NCBI GenBank assembly: GCA_017964325.1
Contig: JAGCSE010000290.1
Coordinates: forward strand, 1 to 19,697
Origin: Victivallales bacterium
Lineage (GTDB): Bacteria > Verrucomicrobiota > Lentisphaeria > Oligosphaerales > Oligosphaeraceae
Direction: 5' to 3'
Length of the DNA: 19,697 nt
This document shows positions 1 through 7,169 of this stretch, one piece after another. The position numbers and the translations under genes were made by a program. The notes beneath the pieces were generated by a model. It saw only the letters and a program-made list of their open reading frames with translations, made no database searches and had not been told where the DNA came from. Position 1 is the stretch's first letter. Every line of letters begins with the position of its first letter.

Positions 1-229
1 CTCCGGCCACCAGGATATCGACATCCTTGCGAATCGGCAGTTTTTCGACATGCTGAAGCACATCGCCCGTCAAAGCAGGAAGTTGCGCATCCGGCAACGA
101 AACGGGCGGACCATATTCAATCGGCTTCGCCGAAGCCGTCGCCGTCGTCAGTCCCATTGCCGTCGTCGCCAAAAAGCCAGCGCCAGCCGCACTGAGCCCA
201 AGAAAATCACGTCTGTTCATTTTATCCAT
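1..229 (-). CDS. Tat-exported FAD-dependent oxidoreductase, N-terminal fragment
   Basis: The frame runs off the left edge of the window, so only about 76 residues are visible. The protein begins MDKMNRRDFLGLSAAGAG, a twin-arginine (Tat) signal with an RRDFLG core and an alanine/glycine-rich hydrophobic stretch. After a linker comes RKDVDILVAGG, which is the first beta strand and opening glycine of an FAD/NAD Rossmann fold. This layout matches the FAD-dependent oxidoreductases (FAD_oxidored type) common in Lentisphaerota and Planctomycetota, predicted to be exported folded with cofactor. I chose the ATG at 229 because a GGAG lies 7 bases upstream; the ATG at 220 is in frame but about 16 bases from it. 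The substrate cannot be inferred. It is divergent from the RNase Z gene. Confidence 0.68.
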   Translation of the reverse strand, partial: MDKMNRRDFLGLSAAGAGFLATTAMGLTTATASAKPIEYGPPVSLPDAQLPALTGDVLQHVEKLPIRKDVDILVAG

Positions 230-324
230 CTAAAAACTCCTGTCTCTACATGGTCATTTTGCAATTTACATCAATTAACGTACCACCTGCGTGGAAATCT
301 TGCATGTTTAAACAAGCATCGGAT

Positions 325-352
325 TTGACAATCGTGTTTTTTCATCTATTCT
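325..352 (+). promoter_or_regulatory. sigma-70-like promoter for the RNase Z gene
   Basis: TTGACA (325-330), a 16-base spacer and TATTCT (347-352) lie 33 bases before the RNase Z ATG, in the AT-rich divergent intergenic region 230-385. The -35 box is a perfect consensus. No clear counterpart was found for the leftward oxidoreductase gene. Confidence 0.5.
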
Positions 353-385
353 TCTCTATGGATTACTATATATTATAAGAAAACC

Positions 386-1333
386 ATGACAAAATTCGAC
401 ATCACCATTCTAGGCTGCGGTGCCGCCCTCCCCACGCCGCGCCATTTCACGACCACGCAGGTCCTGAACGTCCATGAAAAGTTCTTCATGCTGGACTGTT
501 GCGAGGCCGCGCAAATCCTTTTCCTTAAAGCGGATCAGCTGAAATTCGGCAAGCTTGACCATATTTTCATCTCCCACCGCCATGGTGATCACTGCTTCGG
601 CCTGCCATGCCTCCTCTCCTCCATGAGCCTCATGGGGCGCATCGCCCCGTTGCATCTTTACATGACGCCTGATCTCGAACCGAACATGCGGCAGGTCATC
701 GATTTCTTCTGCCATATTCCGTTTGAAATCGTCTTCCATACGCTGAATCCAGACCAGCCAGAACGCATCTATGAAGACAAGGAGATGGTCGTCGAATCCA
801 TTCCCATGAACCACGGCGTGCCCTGCTGCGGATTTCTGTTCAAAGAAAAACAGAAGCCGAACCGCCTCCTACGTGATAAAACAGACGCATACAGCATTCC
901 CGTCACGCAACTTGCGAAGATCAAGGACGGAGCGGACTATGTTCTTCCAGACGGCACCGTCATTCCAAACAACGAACTGACGGAACCCATTGGCGAACTG
1001 CCGAAATCATACGCCTTCTGCTCCGATACGCTGTTCAATCCCAAGATGTTCGAACAGTTGCAGGGGGTTGATGTCCTCTACCATGAGGCGACATTCAGCG
1101 ACACCGACAAGGATCGCGCGGTTGAATGGAAGCATTCGACCGCAAAGCAGGCCGCCGAAACGGCCCGCGCCGTCAACGCCAAACAGCTCGTCATCGGACA
1201 TTATTCCACCCGTTATGACGAATCCGCCCTTCTCGCCGAAGCACAAGCCGTCTTTCCGAATACCGTCGCCGCATACGACGGCATGACAATCACTTTGCCG
1301 GAGAAAACAAAATCCAGCATTTTAGAAATCTAA
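386..1333 (+). CDS. rnz: Ribonuclease Z (metallo-beta-lactamase fold)
   Basis: A 315-aa protein with the full metal-site set of tRNase Z: the HxHxDH motif (H64, H66, D68, H69 in SHRHGDHCFGLP), H143 (MNHGV), D214 (FCSDT) and H272 (GHYSTRY). HEATF (233-237) and H250 are also typical. The middle segment CCGFLFKEKQKPN and the YVLPDG region resemble the RNase Z of Bacteroidota. The enzyme would cleave tRNA precursors 3' of the discriminator base in the cytoplasm. One oddity is DCCEAAQ at 37-43, where the family usually has DCGEGAQ or DCGEGTQ. Length is normal. The gene is preceded by a good promoter but a weak ribosome site, and the kinase gene follows 49 bases downstream with no terminator between, so the two may be co-transcribed. 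Confidence 0.86.
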   Translation: MTKFDITILGCGAALPTPRHFTTTQVLNVHEKFFMLDCCEAAQILFLKADQLKFGKLDHIFISHRHGDHCFGLPCLLSSMSLMGRIAPLHLYMTPDLEPNMRQVIDFFCHIPFEIVFHTLNPDQPERIYEDKEMVVESIPMNHGVPCCGFLFKEKQKPNRLLRDKTDAYSIPVTQLAKIKDGADYVLPDGTVIPNNELTEPIGELPKSYAFCSDTLFNPKMFEQLQGVDVLYHEATFSDTDKDRAVEWKHSTAKQAAETARAVNAKQLVIGHYSTRYDESALLAEAQAVFPNTVAAYDGMTITLPEKTKSSILEI

Positions 1334-1382
1334 TATTCTAGAAATCTACTCCTCCCCCAAAAAAACAAAAAAGAGACTACAA

Positions 1383-2861
1383 ATGCTTCTTGGAATAGAC
1401 ATCGGCACTTCCGCCTGCAAAACCACCATTCTGGATTCCTCCACGGGACACATCGTCGCCACGGTGCGCCATCCGCTCAACTATCTTTATCCGGACTCAG
1501 TCCGCGCGGAAATCGATGCGGAAGACCTCTGGCATTCCGTCAAGTCCGTCCTGCGCCAAATGTCCGCTCAATATCCAAAGGAAGTCGCGGCATTGAAAGC
1601 CGCCGCCGTCAGCATCGTCTTCCCGACGCTTCTGCCGTTGTCGGCTGACAACACGCCGCTTTGCAAAGCAATCCTCTACAATCACAGACGGTCTCAGCCA
1701 CAGGTCGATGAAATCAACCGCCGCCTGGGGTTGAAGACAGTGGAACGCATTACCGGCAACACACTTACGCCTGGAACCAGCATCCTGCCCGGCATCCTCT
1801 GGCTGAAGCAAAACATGCCGGAAATCACAAAGAAGACAAAAACTTACGCCACATTAGGCACCTTCATCATCCACCGTCTGACAGGCGTCATCGGCATGGA
1901 TCCCGCCCACGCCTCACTGTCCGCGCTATGCCCCATGGGGCGCGAACATGAATGGTCGGACGAACTGCTGCAAGCCGTCGGCATCACGGCCGAACAGCTT
2001 CCCATCGTGCATGAAGGTCTTTCCATAGCTGGAACACTGAAGCCAGAAGTTGCGAAGGAGACGGGACTTCCAGCAGATCTGCCCATCGTCTGGACAAACG
2101 GCGACTCCGTGTTGTCCGCATTCGGAGCGGGCGTTGCCTTCCCTGGGCAAGTCTTTGCCGCATGCGGCAGCACGGACAACATCATCGTCTGTGCGGACCG
2201 ACCGTCAGGCAATCCGATCTTCTGCAACGTCCGTCACATTCTGCCGGATGTGTGGTCCGCCACAGGCTCCATGAGCGCGGCCGGCGCATCCGTCAAATGG
2301 TTGTGCGAGAGCCTGTTGCAATGTTCTGTTGATGCCGCCATGGCGGATGCGAAAAACGCCGCCGCAGGCTGCGGCGGACTCGTCTTCCTCCCCTATCTGC
2401 TCGGTGAACGAACACCCGTGTGGGACGCCAACGCACGCGGCGTCTTTCTGGGCCTGTCGCTCGCGACTGGCCGTGCCGAAGCCACCCGCGCTGTTCTCGA
2501 AGGCGTGGCATGTGCATGGCGGCAGATGCTTGAACTGCTCGAAAAGGAGTTCGATTTCCGTCCTGCGGAAATCGTCACGGCGGGCGGCGGCAGCACAAAC
2601 CACCTCTGGAACCAGATCAAGGCGACCATGTTGAACCGACCTCTTATCGTATTGGATTTCAATGATGTCGGCAGCTTGGGAGCCTGCCTGACGGCAGGAC
2701 TCGGCTCAGGCATCTTCAAAACGCCGCAAGAAGCTTTCGCATTGACGACGCCATTGCGAAATTCGCACATTGTCGAACCAGTTCCTGAATGGAAGGACGC
2801 ACTGGATTCCGCATTCGACCGCTACAACCAGCTTTATCCCGCCGTGAAGCATCTTTTCTGA
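1383..2861 (+). CDS. FGGY-family carbohydrate kinase, xylulokinase-like
   Basis: A 492-aa sugar kinase of the FGGY/ASKHA fold. The N-terminal phosphate loop is GIDIGTSACKTTILD (4-18); the probable catalytic base is D241 in TNGDSVLSAFGAG; FLPYLLGERTPVWDANARG and the GGGSTNHLWNQIKA adenosine-site motif follow, then LGACLTAGLGSGIF. The C-terminal half aligns well by eye with xylulokinases. The xylulose-contacting SGQMHG segment is missing: the equivalent region reads SIVFPTLLPL, and the usual NDxR is NHRR. Substrate specificity is therefore open, and I withhold a xylB symbol. It would phosphorylate a ketose or polyol in the cytoplasm. It probably shares a transcript with RNase Z and ends in a strong terminator. 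Confidence 0.83.
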   Translation: MLLGIDIGTSACKTTILDSSTGHIVATVRHPLNYLYPDSVRAEIDAEDLWHSVKSVLRQMSAQYPKEVAALKAAAVSIVFPTLLPLSADNTPLCKAILYNHRRSQPQVDEINRRLGLKTVERITGNTLTPGTSILPGILWLKQNMPEITKKTKTYATLGTFIIHRLTGVIGMDPAHASLSALCPMGREHEWSDELLQAVGITAEQLPIVHEGLSIAGTLKPEVAKETGLPADLPIVWTNGDSVLSAFGAGVAFPGQVFAACGSTDNIIVCADRPSGNPIFCNVRHILPDVWSATGSMSAAGASVKWLCESLLQCSVDAAMADAKNAAAGCGGLVFLPYLLGERTPVWDANARGVFLGLSLATGRAEATRAVLEGVACAWRQMLELLEKEFDFRPAEIVTAGGGSTNHLWNQIKATMLNRPLIVLDFNDVGSLGACLTAGLGSGIFKTPQEAFALTTPLRNSHIVEPVPEWKDALDSAFDRYNQLYPAVKHLF

Positions 2862-2893
2862 ACATATCTTCTATAACCATTCCGTAAAGTACC

Positions 2894-2923
2894 CGCCGAT
2901 GAATCTTTCATCGGCGTTTTTTT
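2894..2923 (+). terminator. Rho-independent terminator after the FGGY kinase
   Basis: A perfect 10-bp stem (2894-2903 with 2907-2916, sequence CGCCGATGAA and its complement) with a TCT loop is followed by seven T residues (2917-2923). It lies 32 bases after the kinase stop codon. Confidence 0.93.
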
Positions 2924-2939
2924 ATTTCCACTAGGACAG

Positions 2940-2988
2940 TCATAAAGAATCATAATGACTTATTATGATTTATTATGATTCTTTATGA
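2940..2988. repeat. 17-bp perfect inverted repeat upstream of the Rpn gene
   Basis: The arms 2940-2956 and 2972-2988 are exact reverse complements (TCATAAAGAATCATAAT and its complement) around a 15-base spacer. The spacer carries another TATTATGATT copy, so this 10-mer occurs twice head to tail (2961-2970, 2971-2980). There is no U-tract. It lies about 120 bases before the Rpn start and could be an operator, a recombination site or the boundary of the AT-rich island. Confidence 0.75.
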
Positions 2989-3015
2989 TTTGTATATGCT
3001 AGCTATTTGAATTGC

Positions 3016-3043
3016 TTGAATATTCCTTTTTATGTGCTATAGT
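3016..3043 (+). promoter_or_regulatory. Candidate promoter of the Rpn-family gene
   Basis: TTGAAT (3016-3021), a 16-base spacer and TATAGT (3038-3043), about 66 bases before the GTG start. The geometry matches the promoters of the pseudopilin genes further along. Confidence 0.45.
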
Positions 3044-3109
3044 TTTTTCTTGTTAGAATGATTTGTTATTTTTAAATTTTAGTTTATACTATAAACACTT
3101 GGTAAAAAC

Positions 3110-4234
3110 GTGGGTAAAAAAGATAGTGCTACAAAAGTGATGATGAAGCGACGGGAGATGTTCGTGGATGCGTTCAACATACTGTTCCGACGCGCGGGCA
3201 TCACGGTTGACTTGGACAGTCTGGAAGAACGGGATCCGGCGTTGACAATACCTGTCAACATAGGAGACCAAGAAGGATGGGTGGATAGAGCCAATGATGT
3301 GGCGTTCGAGGCGGTAGTGCGTCGTATCGGAGAAACAGACTGCGTAATGCTGTGTGTGGAGAACCAGTCCGAGGTGGAGCATGATATGCCGTTGAGAAAT
3401 CTGATTACGTCAGGTTTTCAATGGTGGAAGTACAAAACTCAACTGTCGAAAACAAACAAGAAGACAAAGAAGCTGAAAAAAGGAGACTTTCTTTCAGGAT
3501 TTCTCAAGAATGACCGCCTTCCACCAGTTGTCATCATGGTGCTGTATCTGGGCTTGGAGCCATGGACAGGACCATCCCGCTTTCAAGAAATCGTTGATGC
3601 AAAGATTCCTGAAATGCGACATTTCATGGCGGACTGCCCGACAAATGTCGTATCGCTTGTCGATCTGACGGCAGAGGAACTGTCCCACATGAAATCGCCT
3701 CTTCGCATTCTGGCAAAGCTGCTGCAGACGCACGGCGACAAGGAGGCGATGCTACGTGTTGCACGGGAAGACCCTATGTTCCGCGACGCACCGGCCATCA
3801 TCTTCCGAGTTTTCAATGAACTGACCAATTCCAAATTAACCATACCAAGAAAGAAGGAGCATAACAACATGTGCAAGGCTTTGGACGATCTGAAAGAGGA
3901 AGGACGCCAACTGGGCCATAAGGAATCAGAAGCAAAAATCCGCAGAATAGAGGAAAAAGCAAAAGAGAAAATCCGCAAGGCAAATGACAAGGCCAAGGCC
4001 GAACGCGACAAGGCCAAGGCCGAACGCGACAAGGCCAAGGCCGAACGCGACAAGGCCAAGGCCGAACGCGACAAGGCCATTCATAGTCTGATCAATGTAT
4101 TTGAAGAACTTGGACAACCTTTCGAAAAAATACGCAAGTATCTTATGGAACGCTACAAACTCTCACAAAAACAGGTTGATGAGTATATCCAAAACCACAG
4201 GAGATTTGATTCCAATATCCTTTTCAACATCTGA
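3110..4234 (+). CDS. Rpn-family recombination-promoting nuclease / PD-(D/E)XK protein
   Basis: A 374-aa protein starting at GTG (MGKKDSATK, a start typical of this family; the ATGs at 3140 and 3143 have no ribosome site). Residues 13-240 form the Rpn/YhgA-like PD-(D/E)XK nuclease region, with D63 in RANDVAFEAV and the E-x-Q pair E84/Q86 in CVENQSEVEHDMPLR, followed by the WWKYKTQL helix. Residues 270-325 are a highly charged coiled coil containing four perfect DKAKAER heptads. A short helical tail follows (LGQPFEKIRKYLMERYKLS, then KQVDEYIQNH). Rpn proteins are DNA endonucleases that stimulate RecA-independent recombination; that activity is assumed here. The locus is AT-rich next to its neighbours, with a decayed duplicate just downstream, which suggests mobility or horizontal gain. 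Confidence 0.8.
   Translation: MGKKDSATKVMMKRREMFVDAFNILFRRAGITVDLDSLEERDPALTIPVNIGDQEGWVDRANDVAFEAVVRRIGETDCVMLCVENQSEVEHDMPLRNLITSGFQWWKYKTQLSKTNKKTKKLKKGDFLSGFLKNDRLPPVVIMVLYLGLEPWTGPSRFQEIVDAKIPEMRHFMADCPTNVVSLVDLTAEELSHMKSPLRILAKLLQTHGDKEAMLRVAREDPMFRDAPAIIFRVFNELTNSKLTIPRKKEHNNMCKALDDLKEEGRQLGHKESEAKIRRIEEKAKEKIRKANDKAKAERDKAKAERDKAKAERDKAKAERDKAIHSLINVFEELGQPFEKIRKYLMERYKLSQKQVDEYIQNHRRFDSNILFNI
3986..4078 (+). repeat. 21-bp coding tandem repeat, 4.4 copies
   Basis: The unit GACAAGGCCAAGGCCGAACGC occurs four times without a mismatch (3986-4069), followed by a 9-base partial copy. Each unit encodes DKAKAER, exactly one coiled-coil heptad, so copy-number changes keep both reading frame and heptad register. 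Confidence 0.96.
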
Positions 4235-4238
4235 TTGA

Positions 4239-4555
4239 ATCCGTGACGCACCAGTCTTCACCTTCCGAGTTTTCAATGAACTGACCAATTCAAAATTAAC
4301 CATACCGAGAAAGAAGGAGCATAACAATATGTGCAAGGTTTTGGATGATCTTTGGCAAGACGGAAGGAAGGAAGAATAGAGGGAAGAAAAGAAGAACGGA
4401 AAAGAGCACGTTTGCAAAGGAAAGAAAGCATTCGGAATCTTATACGATCATGTTGAAATCTAGGCGATTCCTTTGAACGAATTCACAAGCTTCTCATGGC
4501 AAGCTACCACCTTTCTGCAAAACAAGCAGAACGCTACATCCTTGCTTGCACTTAA
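4239..4555 (+). pseudogene. Decayed 3' fragment of a second Rpn-family gene
   Basis: Reading from 4239 gives IRDAPVFTFRVFNELTNSK and continues to DDLWQDGRKEE before a stop at 4377. This closely matches residues 224-265 of the intact gene; DNA 4262-4290 is identical to 3802-3830. Homology then resumes in another frame (from 4391): SIRNLIRSC, a TGA at 4454, then NLGDSFERIHKLLMASYHLS up to a stop at 4553, matching the intact C-terminal tail. So the copy has one frameshift and one in-frame stop, lacks the nuclease domain and lacks the DKAKAER repeat array. It is best read as what remains of a tandem duplicate after deletion. Confidence 0.82.
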
Positions 4556-4668
4556 TAAAACCCGAAAATCCATATTCAAGAACAAGTGTCATCACGTTGC
4601 CTAAAGATTATCCCATAAAAAATACCAGTTCTAATCAATAAAAATCCAGCCAATGGAGAGACAAAGAG

Positions 4669-5046
4669 ATGAACTTTACATTGAAACTGCGTAATGAAGA
4701 AGAACTAAAGGTTGCCATAGAAAAAGCGACCGCTAAATACGAAAAGCTATGTGACAAATCTGAAAAAGCATCTGCTGCATTTGAAAAAGCATGGGTGCGA
4801 GTAATGAATATAGATGATGATTTAGCACATATCCGTCATAAATTGAATCTACTCCAAGAAGAGTACAAGAGGACAAAAAAAGAAAGGAAGCAACGACTAC
4901 AAAAGCTAAAAAAAGATATCCTTAATTCCCTTCGTATATGCAAGGATGAAAAATGTTCTGATGATATAACCAAGTTACTTCTCTGCATCACTTATGACAT
5001 GTCTGAACAACAGGCATTGTCCTTTATTCAAAAATATGGTCATTGA
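4669..5046 (+). CDS. Small coiled-coil protein with an Rpn-like C-terminal tail
   Basis: A 125-aa protein, clearly AT-rich and lysine/glutamate-rich. Residues 10-90 are predicted helix/coiled coil (EELKVAIEKATAKYEKL and onward to KKERKQRLQKLKKDIL). The last 30 residues, DDITKLLLCITYDMSEQQALSFIQKYGH, share the pattern of the Rpn tail (FEKIRKYLMERYKLSQKQVDEYIQNH): a short helix, a Tyr, a Leu/Met-Ser pair, a Gln, then an aromatic-Ile. The start ATG has GGAGAG about 10 bases upstream. No catalytic motif is visible and I do not recognise a named family. It may be a partner or regulator of the Rpn nuclease, or a derivative that lost the nuclease domain. Confidence 0.66.
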   Translation: MNFTLKLRNEEELKVAIEKATAKYEKLCDKSEKASAAFEKAWVRVMNIDDDLAHIRHKLNLLQEEYKRTKKERKQRLQKLKKDILNSLRICKDEKCSDDITKLLLCITYDMSEQQALSFIQKYGH

Positions 5047-5072
5047 CGGCTTTTATCATTATAGTAATAAGC

Positions 5073-5109
5073 AAAAAACATCCGCTTCGCTCTTCGCGAA
5101 ACGGATGTT
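5073..5109 (-). terminator. Terminator of pseudopilin gene 1
   Basis: Outer stem AACATCCG (5077-5084) with CGGATGTT (5102-5109) and inner stem 5086-5090 with 5096-5100. On the minus strand it ends in a run of U (A residues 5073-5078). It could also slow rightward transcription from the 125-aa gene. Confidence 0.85.
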
Positions 5110-5163
5110 CTTGTATTCGCTTTAGACTTTCAGCTTTAAGCTTTTAGCTCTGCCGAATTGCTG

Positions 5164-5919
5164 TTAGTTGCCGCTCACTTCGTTCTTCTGGTAACGAAGG
5201 TTGCCGCCGTAACCGACCTTCTTCACGGAACGCCAATTGCGAAGCTCTACGTGGCCATCGTAGAACCCGAGGTTGACAGCGCCATTGTGGACGGCGGAAT
5301 CGGAATATTCGCCTTCTGCAGGGGAGGAACCAACAGAGCAGGCCAAAACACGGTAGAAATAGCCCTGAGGGGTCAAGCCGCCACCAGTCTGCCAGCTCGT
5401 GCCAGTGTGGCCGATGAGGGGTTCGCGGCAGTCAGCCATTTCAAGGCTTTCGCTCGGGTATTTGATGATGCTCAGGACCCAGCTCTCGTTCTGGCCGAGT
5501 TCGCTGTAGCCATAGTTCGGCATGAGATTGCTGCCGGAACCGCCGTCAACAGTCCAGTTGTCAATGTACCAGCCGTAGCAGGCACCGGTCTTCTTCTGGT
5601 TGCCGGGGCACTGGTAAGGCTTGACATCGCCGACATACGTATAGGCAGCCTGATGCCATGGCGTTGCTTCATGGACATTGGCGGCAGTACCGCCACTGAT
5701 GCGGTGCAGCCCCCAGTTCCAATACGGGAGGTGGTCTTCGTTGTCCGTCTTGTACATCATCAGGCCGGTGGCGATTTGCTTGCAGTTGGATGTGCAGGCG
5801 ATGGTGCGGGCCTTTGCACGTGCTTTTGCAAGCGCGGGCAGCAGCATGGCCGCCAGAATCGCGATAATTGCGATGACGACCAAGAGTTCAATCAGCGTAA
5901 AACTCACAATGCGTTTCAT
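5164..5919 (-). CDS. Prepilin-type H-X9-DG protein, paralogue 1 (subfamily A)
   Basis: A 251-aa pseudopilin-like protein. The class III signal is [25 protein letters not shown]: a short basic leader, then Phe with Glu at +5 and a hydrophobic N-terminal helix, but Ser instead of Gly before the cleavage site. The amphipathic helix [13 protein letters not shown] is followed by a globular domain rich in Trp, Tyr and Gly, closed by [12 protein letters not shown] (H211 to D221-G222), the H-X9-DG motif of processing-associated pseudopilins. Cysteines are at 42, 46, 104, 114, 164 and 194. After prepilin-peptidase processing it would sit in the inner membrane or assemble in a type II secretion/type IV pilus-like fibre. 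The ribosome site is AAGGAAA. It has its own promoter and terminator. Confidence 0.9.
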   Translation of the reverse strand: MKRIVSFTLIELLVVIAIIAILAAMLLPALAKARAKARTIACTSNCKQIATGLMMYKTDNEDHLPYWNWGLHRISGGTAANVHEATPWHQAAYTYVGDVKPYQCPGNQKKTGACYGWYIDNWTVDGGSGSNLMPNYGYSELGQNESWVLSIIKYPSESLEMADCREPLIGHTGTSWQTGGGLTPQGYFYRVLACSVGSSPAEGEYSDSAVHNGAVNLGFYDGHVELRNWRSVKKVGYGGNLRYQKNEVSGN

Positions 5920-5984
5920 TTTGATTTCCTTTCCTTGTTTTTGATTGGTTGAGTAAAAAAAATTATCACGTGAATCTATAAATC

Positions 5985-6013
5985 AATATAATCTTAACAT
6001 TGACTTATTTCAA
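5985..6013 (-). promoter_or_regulatory. Promoter of pseudopilin gene 1
   Basis: On the minus strand TTGAAA (6013-6008), a 17-base spacer and TATATT (5990-5985). The following bases and much of the spacer (CAATG-TAAGAT) are shared with the promoter of gene 2, so an untranslated leader of about 60 bases is expected. The rest of the 5920-6121 gap is AT-rich with nothing else recognised. Confidence 0.7.
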
Positions 6014-6121
6014 TTTAATTTGTCATTTTTTTTAATATTTTGTTAAAAATCTATTCCATGCATTACATCGCCACAGCCTTTCAAAAAATACAATAAATCT
6101 AACAGCCACAAATAACTACAC

Positions 6122-6159
6122 AAAAAAACATCCGCTTCGATTAGCGAGAAACGGATGTT
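6122..6159 (-). terminator. Terminator of pseudopilin gene 2
   Basis: Stem AACATCCG (6127-6134) with CGGATGTT (6152-6159) around a partly paired loop, with seven A residues at 6122-6128 giving the U-tract on the minus strand. The outer stem is identical to that of gene 1, as expected if the whole cassette was duplicated. Confidence 0.82.
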
Positions 6160-6212
6160 CTTACACTTTCTTTAATCTTTCAGATTCAAGATCTTACATC
6201 TGCCAAAGGCAA

Positions 6213-6968
6213 TTAGTTGCCACTCACTTCGTTCTTGTTGTAACGGATGTTGCCGCCGTAACCAACCTTCTTGACTGAACGCCAGTTGCGGAACTCGACG
6301 TGCCCATCATAGAAACCAAGGTTGACGGAGCCGTTGTGGACAGCTGAATCGGCATACTGTCCTTCAGCAGGGGATGAACCGACGGCGCAGGCAAGCACAC
6401 GGTAGAAATAGCCTTGTGGGGTCAGACCGCCGCCGCCAGCCCAGTCCGTACCGGTATGGCCAATCTGGCTCCAACGGCAATCGGCGAATTCAAGGCTTTC
6501 GCTCGGATATTTGATGATGCTCAGGACCCAGCTCTCGTTCTGGCCTGGTTCGCTGTAACCGTAGTTCGGATACAGATTGCTGCCGGAACCTTGGTCAACG
6601 GTCCAATTGTCGATATACCAACCATAACATGCGCCAGTCTGCTTCTGGTTGCCTGGGCACTGGTAGGGCTTCACATCGCCAATGTAATTATAGGAAGCCT
6701 GATGCCAAGGCGTCGCCTCGTGGATGTTTGCGGCTGATCCGCCGGTGATGCGATGCAGCCCCCAGTTCCAGTACGGGATGTGGTCATCATTGTCACTCTT
6801 GTACATCATCAGGGCTGTTGCAATCTGCTTGCAGTTGGACGTGCAGGCGATGGCACGGGCCTTCGCACGCGCCTTTGACAGCGCGGGAAGCAGCATGGCC
6901 GCCAGAATGGCGATAATCGCGATGACGACCAGCAATTCAATCAATGTAAAACATACAATTCGTTTCAT
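6213..6968 (-). CDS. Prepilin-type H-X9-DG protein, paralogue 2 (subfamily A)
   Basis: A 251-aa close paralogue of the gene at 5164. The frame stays open further upstream to 7085, but that would put the methylation motif 45 residues in and read through the promoter. The ATG at 6968 has a strong AAGGAG site 7 bases away and gives [11 protein letters not shown] like its sisters. It keeps all six subfamily A cysteines (42, 46, 104, 114, 164, 194) and ends with the H-X9-DG motif [12 protein letters not shown]. Cys sits just before the cleavage point where Gly is canonical. Differences from paralogue 1 cluster near residues 125-135, 165-180 and 203-207. It has its own promoter and terminator. Confidence 0.9.
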   Translation of the reverse strand: MKRIVCFTLIELLVVIAIIAILAAMLLPALSKARAKARAIACTSNCKQIATALMMYKSDNDDHIPYWNWGLHRITGGSAANIHEATPWHQASYNYIGDVKPYQCPGNQKQTGACYGWYIDNWTVDQGSGSNLYPNYGYSEPGQNESWVLSIIKYPSESLEFADCRWSQIGHTGTDWAGGGGLTPQGYFYRVLACAVGSSPAEGQYADSAVHNGSVNLGFYDGHVEFRNWRSVKKVGYGGNIRYNKNEVSGN

Positions 6969-7035
6969 TTTGATCTCCTTTTTCTTTGTTTTTGATTGAT
7001 TGCAAAAAACACTGTCTAAAGAATCTAAAGTAAAC

Positions 7036-7064
7036 AATATAATCTTACCATTGATATATTTCAA
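7036..7064 (-). promoter_or_regulatory. Promoter of pseudopilin gene 2
   Basis: TTGAAA (7064-7059), a 17-base spacer and TATATT (7041-7036), 68 bases before the ATG at 6968. It nearly duplicates the gene 1 promoter, including the spacer core. Confidence 0.7.
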
Positions 7065-7105
7065 TGCGAATTTGATAAAATACATTAGAATCTATTAATT
7101 TTTTT

Positions 7106-7139
7106 AAAAAAAAAGCACCATGGGAAAATCCCATGGTGC
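7106..7139 (-). terminator. Terminator of pseudopilin gene 3
   Basis: A perfect 11-bp stem (7115-7125 with 7129-7139, GCACCATGGGA and its complement), AAA loop, and nine A residues (7106-7114) that give the U-tract on the minus strand. The stem sequence is unrelated to the other four. Confidence 0.92.
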
Positions 7140-7169
7140 GTTGAAAACAAAGCTATGTCAATTCAACTT

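Noticed and set aside
410..814. 134-aa minus-strand open frame
   Set aside because: Antisense shadow of the RNase Z gene, whose catalytic motifs fix the coding strand.
5158..5952. Long plus-strand open frame opposite pseudopilin gene 1 (and similar ones opposite genes 3 and 4)
   Set aside because: They mirror the conserved minus-strand genes, repeat with each paralogue, have no ribosome site and match no fold.
6969..7085. 39-residue N-terminal extension of pseudopilin 2
   Set aside because: It would run through the conserved promoter and bury the prepilin signal; the ATG at 6968 has a strong ribosome site and matches the four sisters.
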